Source: Nocardioides anomalus (lineage in GTDB: Bacteria > Actinomycetota > Actinomycetes > Propionibacteriales > Nocardioidaceae). Taken from it: a DNA stretch of 64,000 nucleotides. Below are positions 52,848 to 60,978 of this stretch, piece by piece. The stretch covers positions 4,836,001-4,900,000 of the forward strand of contig NZ_CP049257.1 of NCBI RefSeq assembly GCF_011046535.1, given 5' to 3'. A program made the position numbers and the translations under genes. Numbering within the stretch: the first letter of the stretch is position 1; each line of letters opens with the position of its first letter. The notes beneath the pieces were generated by a model. The model searched no databases and had not been told where the DNA came from. It saw only the letters and a program-made list of their open reading frames with translations.

Positions 52848-53711
52848 CTAGCCGAGGGCCGCGATCGCCTCGTGGATCGCGAGCGTGCGGCGGGCGGAGT
52901 CGACGTGCAGCTGCTCGACCATCCGGCCGTTGTGGGTGACCACGCCCGAGCCCTGACCGTCCTCGAAGGCCTGGATGAGGCCGCGGGCGTCCTCGACGGC
53001 CTGCTCGCTCGGGGCGAACGCCGCGTTGGCGCCCTCGACCTGGCCCGGGTGGATGAGCGTCTTGCCGTCGAAGCCCAGCTCGCGGCCCTGACGGCACTCG
53101 GCCAGGAAGCCGTCGGTGTCCTTGACGTCGTTGTGGACGCCGTCCAGCACCGCGATGCCCGCGGCCCGGCCGGCCAGGAGCGCGGTGTGCAGGCTGGGCA
53201 GGATCGGGGCGCGGCCGGGGACGTGCTCGGCGTACAGCTCCTTGACCAGGTCGTTGGTGCCCATCACGAAGGCGCCCAACCGCTCGCTGGCCGTGGCGAT
53301 GGCCAGCGCGCCGAGGATCGCGCGGGGCGTCTCGACCATGGCCCAGAGCACGGTGTGGTCGGGGGCGCCGGCCGCCTCCAGCTTCGCGACGAGCGTGCGG
53401 ACCTCGTCGGCGCTGCCGACCTTGGGGACGACGACGGCCGCCGGGCCGGCCTGGGCCGCGGCCTCGAGGTCGGCGTCGTGCCACTCGGTGCCGATGCCGT
53501 TGACGCGGATGGTGACGGTGCGCCGGCCGTACTCGCCGCTCGCCGCGGCCGCGCACGCCGCCTCGCGGGCGGCCGGCTTGGCGTCGGGCGCGACGGCGTC
53601 CTCGAGGTCGAGGATGAGCGCGTCGCAGGGGATCGTCTTGGCCTTCTCCAGCGCGCGCTCGTTGGAGGCCGGCATGTACAGGACGCTGCGCAGGGGCGTG
53701 AAGTCGTCCAC
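52848..53711 (-). CDS. HpcH/HpaI-family CoA-ester lyase (Mcl2-like)
   Basis: 287 residues of the citrate-lyase beta/HpcH aldolase fold: RSVLYMPASNERALEKA, LDLEDAVAPDAK, IRVNGIGTEWHDADL and FDGKTLIHPGQVEGANAAFAPS. It lies four bases downstream of a larger CoA-ester lyase gene on the same transcript. The pair resembles mcl1/mcl2 of the ethylmalonyl-CoA pathway, in which Mcl2 is an (S)-malyl-CoA thioesterase. Citramalyl-CoA lyase or citrate-lyase-like activity is also possible. Confidence 0.82.
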   Translation of the reverse strand: MDDFTPLRSVLYMPASNERALEKAKTIPCDALILDLEDAVAPDAKPAAREAACAAAASGEYGRRTVTIRVNGIGTEWHDADLEAAAQAGPAAVVVPKVGSADEVRTLVAKLEAAGAPDHTVLWAMVETPRAILGALAIATASERLGAFVMGTNDLVKELYAEHVPGRAPILPSLHTALLAGRAAGIAVLDGVHNDVKDTDGFLAECRQGRELGFDGKTLIHPGQVEGANAAFAPSEQAVEDARGLIQAFEDGQGSGVVTHNGRMVEQLHVDSARRTLAIHEAIAALG

Positions 53712-53715
53712 CGGC

Positions 53716-54792
53716 TCAGACCTCGATCGCGTCGTACTGGGCCTTGAGCTCGGGGTCGATCGCCGCGAGCTGCTCGGCGAGCTCCACCATCACCAGGCAC
53801 TGCTTGAGGGAGGCGTCGTCCTCCATCTTGCCGTCGAGCATCACCGCACCGGTGCCGTCGCCCATGGCCGCGACCACCCGCCGCGCGTGCGCGACGTCCT
53901 CCGCGCTCGGGCTGAAGACGCGGTGGGCGATGGCGATCTGCTGGGGGTGCAGCGACCAGGTGCCGACGCAGCCGAGCAGGAAGGCGTTGCGGAACTGGTC
54001 CTCGCACGCCACCACGTCCGCGATGTCGCCGAACGGCCCGTAGTACGGGTAGATCCCGTGCATCGCGCAGGCGTCGACCATCCGCGCGATCGTGTAGTGC
54101 CAGAGGTCCTGCTGGTACGTCGAGCGCCGGGCCTCGAGGTTGGCCACGCCGTCCACCCGCGGCGGGTCCTCGCGCACCAGGTAGCCCGGGTGACCCCCGC
54201 CGACCCGCGTGGTCTTCATCCGCCGGTCCGCGGCCAGGTCGGCCGGGCCGAGGCTGAGGCCCTGCATGCGCGGCGAGGCGCCGCAGATCTCCTCGACGTT
54301 GGCCACGCCGCGCGCGGTCTCGAGGATCGCGTGCACGAGCAGCGGCCGCTCCAGGCCCGCCTTGGCCTCGAGCTGGGCCAGCAGCCGGTCGACGTAGTGG
54401 ATGTCCTCGGCGCCCTGGACCTTGGGCACCATGATCACGTCGAGCCGGTCGCCGATCTCGGTGACGAGCGTGGTCAGGTCGTCGAGGACCCACGGGCTGT
54501 CGAGGGCGTTGATCCGCGTCCACAGCTGGGTGGGCCCGAAGTCGGTGCCCTTCGCGATGTCGACGAGGCCCTGGCGCGCGGCCTCCTTGTTCTCGGCCTT
54601 GACCGCGTCCTCGAGGTTGCCCAGCAGCACGTCGACCGTGCCGACCATGGCCGGGACCTTGGCCGCCATCTTGGCGTTGCTCGGGTCGAAGAAGTGGATG
54701 GCCCGGCTCGGCCGCGCGGGGATCTCGCGCAGCGGCTGCGGAGCCCCGACGGCCAGCGGACGGAAGAAGTCCTTGGCGCTCTTGCCGCTCAT
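53716..54792 (-). CDS. L-malyl-CoA/beta-methylmalyl-CoA lyase-like (Mcl1-like) CoA-ester lyase
   Basis: 358 residues from ATG 54792 (MSGKSAKDFF). It has the HpcH/HpaI aldolase motifs NLEDAVKAENKEAAR, IMVPKVQGAEDI, ILETARGVANVEEI, LGPADLAADR and WSLHPQQIAIAHRVFSPS. Length and motifs fit malyl-CoA/methylmalyl-CoA lyases that make or split glyoxylate with acetyl- or propionyl-CoA. It is first in an operon with the smaller HpcH gene. Together they suggest acetate assimilation without the glyoxylate shunt; ethylmalonyl-CoA genes are not in the window. Confidence 0.82.
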   Translation of the reverse strand: MSGKSAKDFFRPLAVGAPQPLREIPARPSRAIHFFDPSNAKMAAKVPAMVGTVDVLLGNLEDAVKAENKEAARQGLVDIAKGTDFGPTQLWTRINALDSPWVLDDLTTLVTEIGDRLDVIMVPKVQGAEDIHYVDRLLAQLEAKAGLERPLLVHAILETARGVANVEEICGASPRMQGLSLGPADLAADRRMKTTRVGGGHPGYLVREDPPRVDGVANLEARRSTYQQDLWHYTIARMVDACAMHGIYPYYGPFGDIADVVACEDQFRNAFLLGCVGTWSLHPQQIAIAHRVFSPSAEDVAHARRVVAAMGDGTGAVMLDGKMEDDASLKQCLVMVELAEQLAAIDPELKAQYDAIEV

Positions 54793-54844
54793 GAGCCGAA
54801 GTGGACCACGACCGCCCACCGCGGCGGTATGACCGATCTGACAC

Positions 54845-55384
54845 TCAGCCCCGGCGGAACCAGCCCCGCTTCTTCTTCGGCGCCGCCTGCTCGGCGGCCT
54901 GCGCCTCGCGGGCCCGGGCCCGGGCCTCGGCGCGGCGGGCCTCGCGGCGTTCGCCCCAGGCCGCGACCGCGGCGTCGACGTCGCGGGGCATGGTGACCAG
55001 CGGCGGGCCCTCGGGGAGGCGGTAGCGGGCGGCGATCACGCGGGCGTTGAAGTCCTCGAGGTGGCGGCGGACCTCGGCCTCGGTGAGGAGCTTGTCGAGG
55101 ACGTCCTCGAGCTCGGCGTCCTCCCTGCGCAGCTGCAGGCTGGGCGGGAGGACGGCGACGTTCTCGCGCTCGACGAGCTTCTTGATCCACCAGTTGGGGT
55201 CGTGGCTGGTGTCGAGCTCCAGCGGCTTGCCGGCGCCGGGCAGGTCGTCGAAGTCGCCGCGGTCCATCGCCTGGCGGATCTGCAGGTCGACCCAGGTGTG
55301 CTGCTGGGCCATGCGCGCACGGGCGGCGGCCCGCCCGTCCGGTCGCGTGCCGGGCCGGGTGCGCTCCTCGGAGGGCTCGGCCAT
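54845..55384 (-). CDS. DUF1992 (DnaJ-homologue subfamily C member 28-like) protein
   Basis: 179 residues. The DUF1992 core is clear: WVDLQIRQAMDRGDFDDLPGAGKPLEL, then DPNWWIKKLVERENVAVLPPSLQLR. A highly charged Arg/Ala/Glu C-terminus ends KKKRGWFRRG. The family lacks a J domain and its role is unknown. It starts at ATG 55384, 16 bases before the convergent-free MFS gene on the same strand. Confidence 0.87.
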   Translation of the reverse strand: MAEPSEERTRPGTRPDGRAAARARMAQQHTWVDLQIRQAMDRGDFDDLPGAGKPLELDTSHDPNWWIKKLVERENVAVLPPSLQLRREDAELEDVLDKLLTEAEVRRHLEDFNARVIAARYRLPEGPPLVTMPRDVDAAVAAWGERREARRAEARARAREAQAAEQAAPKKKRGWFRRG

Positions 55385-55400
55385 GGCTCCACGGTAACCG

Positions 55401-56840
55401 TCAACTGGTGACCGGTTGCCCGGTCGCGCGACGGGGGAGCAGCAGCAGGGCGAGCGCGGCGAGCAGGCCGGCGACCGCGCAGATCGCCCAGACCGCGAGG
55501 TAGCCGGACAGCGGCGCGTGGCCCTCGGTCGGGTCGTCGATGGAGCCGGTCGAGGCCAGGCAGATGGCGAAGACCGAGGAGGCGATCGCGCCGCCGACGG
55601 TCTTGGTCGCGTTGGTCATGCCGGTCGCGAAGCCGGTGCGGTCCGGGGGCGCGGCGGCCGCGGCGGTGGCGGGCAGCGCGGCCACGAGGGCGCCCGAGCC
55701 GACGCCGGCCACGGCCATGTTGAGCAGGGCCTGGCCGGTGGAGTCGTGCAGCGGCAGCCACAGCGCGTAGCCGAGCGCGACGAGCAGCGCGCCCAGGACC
55801 AGCGCGCCGCGCGGCCCGAGCGCGCGCGAGGTGAGTGGCAGGGTGAAGGCGCCGATGGCGAGGAAGACGACGTACACGCCGATCAGCGTCGAGACGAACG
55901 ACGCGTCGGCGCCGAGCCCGTAGCCCGCGGTGTCGGGATCGGTGCGAGCGAACGTCGACAGCGGGATCTGCGCGCCGAGCACGGACATGCCGAAGAGGAA
56001 CGCCGTGAGCTGGACCGGCCACTGCCCGGGCGTGGCCAGCAGGCGCACGTCGACCATCGGCTCGGACTGCGCGGCCTCGTAGCGGGCGAACGGCACCAGG
56101 GCGACCAGTCCGGCCAGCACCAGCAGCCAGGCCAGCACGGAGTCCGGGCCCTGCACGCGGATGCAGATCAGCCCGCCCATGACCAGCCCGATGGCCGCGG
56201 TGACGAGCGCGAGCCCGCCCCAGTCGTAGCCGCCGGTGGCCTGGCCCGCGTCGTCCTCGATGCCGAACCAGATGACGACGAGCACGACGGTGACCACGAC
56301 CGCGGGCAGGGCCAGCAGGACGCCCATGGACGTGGCCTCGACCAGCGCACCGGAGGTGAGCGCGCCGATGATGACGGCGAGCTCGAGTGCGCCGACCAGG
56401 ATCGCCGCCGCCCGTCGGGTGAGCAGCGCCTGGCGGCCGGTGCCCGCCGTGCGCCGGTGGATGATCGCGATCTCCAGGGGCAGCCACACGACGTACGCGC
56501 CCTGGACGGCCCAACCGATGAGGAACGTCGTGAAGCTCGGCGCGACGGCCAGCACCCACGACCCGACGGCCGTCACCGCCGTCGAGAGCAGCAGCACCTT
56601 CTTGTGGCCGACCAGGTCCCCGAGGCGGGCCAGCGGCGGCACGACCAGCGCCGAGACCACCAGCTGCGCGGCCTCGAACCAGTTGACGTCGGCGTCGGCG
56701 ATCGAGAGGTGGTCCGCGATGTCGCTGTAGACCGGCGTGTAGTAGCCCTGCAGCACCCCGCTGGCCAGCTCGACGCAGACCAGGAACCCGACGATCGCCG
56801 CGATCCCCTGGACCGGCCTGAGCGCCTCCCGGGTGCTCAC
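55401..56840 (-). CDS. MFS transporter, DHA2-like (14-helix)
   Basis: 479 residues with about 14 membrane segments. It has PPLARLGDLVGHKKVLLLSTAV (motif A), YVVWLPLEIAIIHRR and the later GFATGMTNATKTVGG. These match drug:H+ antiporter-2 type exporters. The GTG start overlaps the stop of the M20 peptidase gene, so the two are co-translated. A substrate link to the peptidase (for example export or import of a peptide-like compound) is possible but unproven. Confidence 0.87.
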   Translation of the reverse strand: MSTREALRPVQGIAAIVGFLVCVELASGVLQGYYTPVYSDIADHLSIADADVNWFEAAQLVVSALVVPPLARLGDLVGHKKVLLLSTAVTAVGSWVLAVAPSFTTFLIGWAVQGAYVVWLPLEIAIIHRRTAGTGRQALLTRRAAAILVGALELAVIIGALTSGALVEATSMGVLLALPAVVVTVVLVVIWFGIEDDAGQATGGYDWGGLALVTAAIGLVMGGLICIRVQGPDSVLAWLLVLAGLVALVPFARYEAAQSEPMVDVRLLATPGQWPVQLTAFLFGMSVLGAQIPLSTFARTDPDTAGYGLGADASFVSTLIGVYVVFLAIGAFTLPLTSRALGPRGALVLGALLVALGYALWLPLHDSTGQALLNMAVAGVGSGALVAALPATAAAAAPPDRTGFATGMTNATKTVGGAIASSVFAICLASTGSIDDPTEGHAPLSGYLAVWAICAVAGLLAALALLLLPRRATGQPVTS

Positions 56841-58189
56841 GCGGGCAGCCGCTCGAGCAGGCGCTGGTACCACCGCACCCCGTCGAGGAAGTCGGCCACC
56901 CCGATGTGCTCGTCGTAGGAGTGGATCGCCTCGCGCTGCGCCTTGGTCATCCGGAACGGCGCGAACCGGTAGACCCGCTCGCTGATCTCGGCGAAGTTGC
57001 GCGAGTCGGTGGCCGCCATCATCACGTACGGCGCAGGTACGGCGTCCGGGAAGACCTCGCTGATCGTCTCCTCCAGCAGCGCGAAGGCCTCGTCGCGGTG
57101 GCCCGCGGTGGAGTACGGCGAGACCGGGCTCGCCTCGTAGGCCTCGACCACCTCGATGTCGATCTGGTCGTCGGCGACGACCCGGCGCACGTGCTCGACC
57201 ACCGAGGCCGCGGTGTCGCCGAGCATGATCCGGATGTTGACGCCCGCGGTCGCCGTGCCGGCGATGACGTTGAGGGCCGGGCTCCCCCGGAGCGTCGTGA
57301 CCGCGAAGGTCGTGCGGACCATGGCCGCGCTCTCCGGGCCCAGCGCGGTGAGGGCCCGGCGGAGGGCCGGGGCCAGGCGCTCGGCGTTCCCCAGCAGCGG
57401 GCGCAGGGCCAGCGGCGCGTGGGGGGCCAGCCGGCGGAAGAGCTCCAGCGTCGGTCCCGGGAGGCTGGTGGCCATCGGGCTCCGGTCCAGCCGGACCAGG
57501 GCCCGGGCGAGGCGCACCGTGGGGCCGTTCCGCGCCGGCGTGGACGCGTGCCCGCCGCGGCCGGAGGCGGTCAGGTGCAGCGACATGATGCCCTTCTCGG
57601 TCACCCCGACGACGCCGATCGGCCTGACCACGCCCGTGAACGCGTCGTGCGCGATCGCCCCGCCCTCGTCGACCACGAACCACGGCGCCACCCCGCGCTC
57701 GCGCAGCAGCTCGACCGCCCGCACCGACGCCTCGCCGAAGACCTCCTCGTCGCAGCCGAAGCTCAGCCACACGTCCTGGGCCGGCGTGAACCCCTGCTCC
57801 AGCAGCGTCTCCACGGCCTCGCACACCGCGACCAGCGCGCCCTTGTCGTCGAGCGTGCCGCGGCCCCAGACCTGCCCGTCGACCACCGCGCCGCTGAAGG
57901 CGTCGTGCTGCCACGGCCCCTCGACCGGTACGACGTCCAGGTGGGCCATCAGCACCACCGGCCTCGCCGCGCTCGCCCCGCGCCAGTGGAACAGCAGCCC
58001 GTGCGTGTGCACGCGGGTCAGCTCCAGCCGCTCGTGCAGCAGCGGGAACTGCCGCTCGAGCTCGGCCCCGAACGCCTCGAAGGCCGCGGTGTCCACCTGG
58101 TCGGGCTCACGGTAGGAGACCGTCGGGATCCGGACCAGCGCCTGGAGCTTGGCCACCGCGCGCGGGAGGTCGGGGGCGGCGTCCGTCAT
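56837..58189 (-). CDS. M20-family metallopeptidase (carboxypeptidase S/ArgE-like)
   Basis: 450 residues. The di-zinc M20 motifs are present: LMAHLDVVPVEG (His and Asp ligands), GRGTLDDKGALVA, SFGCDEEVFGEAS (catalytic Glu pair), and a C-terminal His in EAIHSYDEHIG. A dimerisation domain sits at ~190-330. The length fits carboxypeptidase-S-like or N-acyl-amino-acid hydrolases. It is coupled to the MFS gene. Substrate unknown. Confidence 0.9.
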   Translation of the reverse strand: MTDAAPDLPRAVAKLQALVRIPTVSYREPDQVDTAAFEAFGAELERQFPLLHERLELTRVHTHGLLFHWRGASAARPVVLMAHLDVVPVEGPWQHDAFSGAVVDGQVWGRGTLDDKGALVAVCEAVETLLEQGFTPAQDVWLSFGCDEEVFGEASVRAVELLRERGVAPWFVVDEGGAIAHDAFTGVVRPIGVVGVTEKGIMSLHLTASGRGGHASTPARNGPTVRLARALVRLDRSPMATSLPGPTLELFRRLAPHAPLALRPLLGNAERLAPALRRALTALGPESAAMVRTTFAVTTLRGSPALNVIAGTATAGVNIRIMLGDTAASVVEHVRRVVADDQIDIEVVEAYEASPVSPYSTAGHRDEAFALLEETISEVFPDAVPAPYVMMAATDSRNFAEISERVYRFAPFRMTKAQREAIHSYDEHIGVADFLDGVRWYQRLLERLPA

Positions 58190-58228
58190 GTGCGCACGCT
58201 AGCGGCTGCGCTCGCCGCAGCGGGGCCG

Positions 58229-59098
58229 CTACCGGGCGTCGTAGGTGTAGAAGCCGCGGCCGGTCTTGCGGCCGAGCAGGCCGGCGTCGACCATGCGCTG
58301 CAGGAGCGGCGGGGCGGCGTACAGCGGCTCCTTGAACTCCTCGTAGAGCGACTCGGCCACGGCCTTGGTGGTGTCGAGCCCGATGAGGTCGGCGAGGGCC
58401 AGCGGGCCCTGCGGGTGGGCGGCGCCCAGGACCAGGCCGCGGTCGATGTCCTCGGCCGAGGCGAAGCCGGACTCGTACATCCGGATCGCGCTCAGGATGA
58501 ACGGGATCAGCAGGGCGTTGACCACGAAGCCGGCGCGGTCCTGGCAGTCGATGGCCTGCTTGCCGAGGCCGTCCTGGACCCAGGCGCGGGCGCGGGCGGT
58601 GGTGTCGTCGCTGGTGATCAGCGAGGGGACCAGCTCGACCAGCTGCAGGACCGGCACCGGGTTGAAGAAGTGCACGCCGATGACCTGGGTCGGGCGGCTG
58701 GTGACCACGCCGAGCTTCATGATCGGGATCGAGGAGGTGTTGGAGGCCAGGATCGCCTCGGGGGACTCCACGACCGCGTCCAGGCGGCGGAACAGGTCGG
58801 TCTTCATGGCCTCGTCCTCGACGATGGCCTCGACCACGACGTCGCGGTCGGCCAGGGCGTCGAGGTCGGTGAGGACCTGGATGCGGTCGAGCACGTCGCT
58901 GGCCGGACCGTCGAGCTTGCCGCGCTGCTCGGCGCGCTGCAGCGAGGTCTCCAGCCGGTGCAGCCCGGCCTTGGCGGCGTCCTCGCTCGACTCGACCACG
59001 ACCACGTCGTGCCCGGTGCGCGCGCTCACCTCGGCGATGCCCGAGCCCATGAGGCCGCAGCCGACGACGCCGATGTGCTTGATCGCTCCCTCACCCAT
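58229..59098 (-). CDS. 3-hydroxybutyryl-CoA dehydrogenase
   Basis: 289 residues, standard for single-function HBDH (FadB2-like). The N-terminal Rossmann NAD+ site is GVVGCGLMGSGIAEV. The substrate motif IGVHFFNPVPVLQLVELV and SNTSSIPI are present, and the C-terminal helical domain has GFVVNALLIPFI. It oxidises (S)-3-hydroxyacyl-CoA to 3-oxoacyl-CoA in beta-oxidation or PHB metabolism. A nitroreductase gene lies 21 bases upstream on the same strand. Confidence 0.93.
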   Translation of the reverse strand: MGEGAIKHIGVVGCGLMGSGIAEVSARTGHDVVVVESSEDAAKAGLHRLETSLQRAEQRGKLDGPASDVLDRIQVLTDLDALADRDVVVEAIVEDEAMKTDLFRRLDAVVESPEAILASNTSSIPIMKLGVVTSRPTQVIGVHFFNPVPVLQLVELVPSLITSDDTTARARAWVQDGLGKQAIDCQDRAGFVVNALLIPFILSAIRMYESGFASAEDIDRGLVLGAAHPQGPLALADLIGLDTTKAVAESLYEEFKEPLYAAPPLLQRMVDAGLLGRKTGRGFYTYDAR

Positions 59099-59119
59099 GC
59101 CGGCCAGCGTAGGACGGTC

Positions 59120-59734
59120 CTAGGACTCGGCGTTCCACCGGCCGCGGTGCACCAGGTCGCCCAGCGGGCGACGGGCGCGGGTGCGAGGCGAGCCGGACGG
59201 CCGCTCACCGTCGGCGCGGTGCCCGATGGTCACCACGCCGACCGGGTCGTGGTCGTCGGGGATGCCGAACTCCCGGCGTACGGCGGGCTCCCGGTCCGGC
59301 GGGATGCCGATGAAGGCGCTGCCCAGCCCGGCGTCGGTCGCGGTCTGGAGGATGAGCAGGCTGGCCATCGCGGCGTCCATGTGCCAGAACGGCACCGGCC
59401 ACCGCGCCTCGTCCTGGTCGGCCCAGCCCTTGTCGTCCTGGGCGTAGCGCTCGAGGTAGGTCCGCTTGCTCGAGCACGGCACCACCACGACCGGCGCCCG
59501 CATCATCCCGGCCAGCCACGCGTCCGGGTGGTCGACGTCGTCGGCGGTGGCGGCCCAGAACCGGCGCACGTCGTCCGCGGTGTCCAGCACGAGGAAGGCC
59601 CAGCCCTGGCTGAAGCCGGCGCTCGGTGCGCGGACGGCGTTCTCGAGCGCGCGGTCGACCACCGCGGGGTCGACGGGGTCGGTGCTGTAGTCGCGCACCA
59701 TCCGCCGCCTGCGGACGACGTCCTGGAACTCCAT
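59120..59734 (-). CDS. Nitroreductase-family (FMN) protein
   Basis: 204 residues. The N-terminal RRRRMVRDYSTDPVDP and APSAGFSQGWAFLVL match the FMN-binding nitroreductase fold, and GLGSAFIGIPP lies in the usual later helix. It may reduce quinones, nitro compounds or act on deazaflavin-like substrates. It is first of a two-gene unit with the 3-hydroxybutyryl-CoA dehydrogenase and divergent from the second hut operon. Confidence 0.85.
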   Translation of the reverse strand: MEFQDVVRRRRMVRDYSTDPVDPAVVDRALENAVRAPSAGFSQGWAFLVLDTADDVRRFWAATADDVDHPDAWLAGMMRAPVVVVPCSSKRTYLERYAQDDKGWADQDEARWPVPFWHMDAAMASLLILQTATDAGLGSAFIGIPPDREPAVRREFGIPDDHDPVGVVTIGHRADGERPSGSPRTRARRPLGDLVHRGRWNAES

Positions 59735-59751
59735 GCCGCCCAGTCTGTCGT

Positions 59752-59765
59752 TCTCGGATCCGAGA
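59752..59765. promoter_or_regulatory. hut operator, copy 2 (upstream of the second hut operon)
   Basis: TCTCGGATCCGAGA is identical to the core of the palindrome before hutH. It ends 55 bases before the GTG of the M20 hut gene, exactly as at hutH. It also lies 17 bases before the divergent nitroreductase start, so that gene may respond too. Confidence 0.8.
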
Positions 59766-59820
59766 CCGACCTCGAGGCCCGTCGGTGGCGCCGGCGGCGC
59801 CGGGTGCGTTGGATGGGGGC

Positions 59821-60978
59821 GTGGTCGACGACTTCGAGCGGATGTGGTCGGACCTGGCGCCGGTCGGACGGTCCGCGTCGTCGGGTGGCTACTTCCGACA
59901 GCCGTTCGCGAGTGCCGAGCGCGAGCTGGCCGCGTGGTTCGTCGAGCAGGCCGAGGCGCGCGGGCTGCGGCTGGAGTCCGACGCCACGGGCAACGTCGTG
60001 GCGTGGTGGGACGCCGGCGCCGGTGCGGGTGTGCTGACCGGCTCGCACCTGGACTCGGTCCTCGACGGCGGTGCGTACGACGGCCCGCTCGGCGTGGTCT
60101 CGGCCCTCGCCGCGGTCGACGCGCTGCGGGCGCGTGGCTTCGCGCCCCAGCGGCCGCTGGGCGTCTCGGTGTTCGTCGAGGAGGAGGGCTCGCGCTTCGG
60201 GCTGGCCTGCCTCGGCTCCCGCCTGGCCTCCGGCGCGCTCACGTGGTCGGCGGCCGCCGGGCTGCGCGACCGGGACGGCGTCGCGCTGGCCGACGTGGTC
60301 GAAGGCGGCGGCCCGGCCCTGCTCGAGGGGGTGGGCGCCTTCGTCGAGCTGCACGTCGAGCAGGGCCGCGACCTCGTGGACCGAGACGCACCCGTCGGGG
60401 TGGCCTCGGAGATCTGGCCGCACGGGCGCTACCGCTTCGACTTCGCCGGCGAGGCCAACCACGCCGGCACCACGCGGATGGCCGACCGCCGCGACCCGAT
60501 GCTCACCTACGCCATGACCGCGCTGGCCGCCAACAAGCAGGCGCGGCTGGCCGACCAGCGCGCGACGTTCGGCCGGCTCGAGGTCACCCCCAACGGCACC
60601 AACGCCGTGCCCTCCCACGTGACCGCCTGGCTCGACGCCCGCTGCTCGTCCGAGGCCGCGCTGGCCTCGCTCGTGGACGCCGTCACCCGCCAGGCCGCTG
60701 AGCGCGCCGGCCGGGACGGCACGACGCTGACGGTCACGCCGGAGTCGGTGAGCGGCGCGGTGGCGTTCGGCCTCGACCTGGGGCTCGACGTCCCGGTGAT
60801 CCCCACCGCCGCGGGCCACGACGCCGGCATCCTCGCGGCCGCTGGCATCCCGACCGCGATGCTCTTCGTCCGCAACCCGAGCGGCGTCTCGCACTCCCCG
60901 GCCGAGACCGCGGAGCCGGCCGACTGCCTGGCCGGGGTCGAGGCGCTGGCCGACGTGCTGGAACGGCTGGCCTCGTGA
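59821..60978 (+). CDS. M20-family amidohydrolase annotated as allantoate-type, probable hut N-formylglutamate hydrolase
   Basis: 385 residues. Metal and catalytic motifs of the allantoate amidohydrolase/N-carbamoyl amino-acid hydrolase branch are present: GSHLDSVLDGGAYDGPLGV, VFVEEEGSRFG, ELHVEQGRDL, EANHAGTTRM and PTAAGHDAGI. It is first in an operon with hutF and hutI, overlapping hutF by GTGA. No HutG is present. The natural job of this enzyme is therefore likely hydrolysis of N-formyl-glutamate made by HutF, rather than allantoate breakdown; this is inference. The GTG start follows a G-rich site. Confidence 0.85.
   Translation: MVDDFERMWSDLAPVGRSASSGGYFRQPFASAERELAAWFVEQAEARGLRLESDATGNVVAWWDAGAGAGVLTGSHLDSVLDGGAYDGPLGVVSALAAVDALRARGFAPQRPLGVSVFVEEEGSRFGLACLGSRLASGALTWSAAAGLRDRDGVALADVVEGGGPALLEGVGAFVELHVEQGRDLVDRDAPVGVASEIWPHGRYRFDFAGEANHAGTTRMADRRDPMLTYAMTALAANKQARLADQRATFGRLEVTPNGTNAVPSHVTAWLDARCSSEAALASLVDAVTRQAAERAGRDGTTLTVTPESVSGAVAFGLDLGLDVPVIPTAAGHDAGILAAAGIPTAMLFVRNPSGVSHSPAETAEPADCLAGVEALADVLERLAS
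59823..59860 (+). repeat. 38-bp segment near-identical to 9714-9751 (copy 2, likely source)
   Basis: It lies at codons 1-14 of the M20 hut gene, where DDFERMWSDLAP fits the normal family N-terminus. The copy at 9.7 kb has one base change and sits in a remnant. This copy is therefore the likely source. Confidence 0.6.

Noticed and set aside
56906..60037. Long plus-strand open frame across the M20, dehydrogenase and nitroreductase genes
   Set aside because: It spans three well-supported opposite-strand genes and has no domain; it arises from third-position GC bias.
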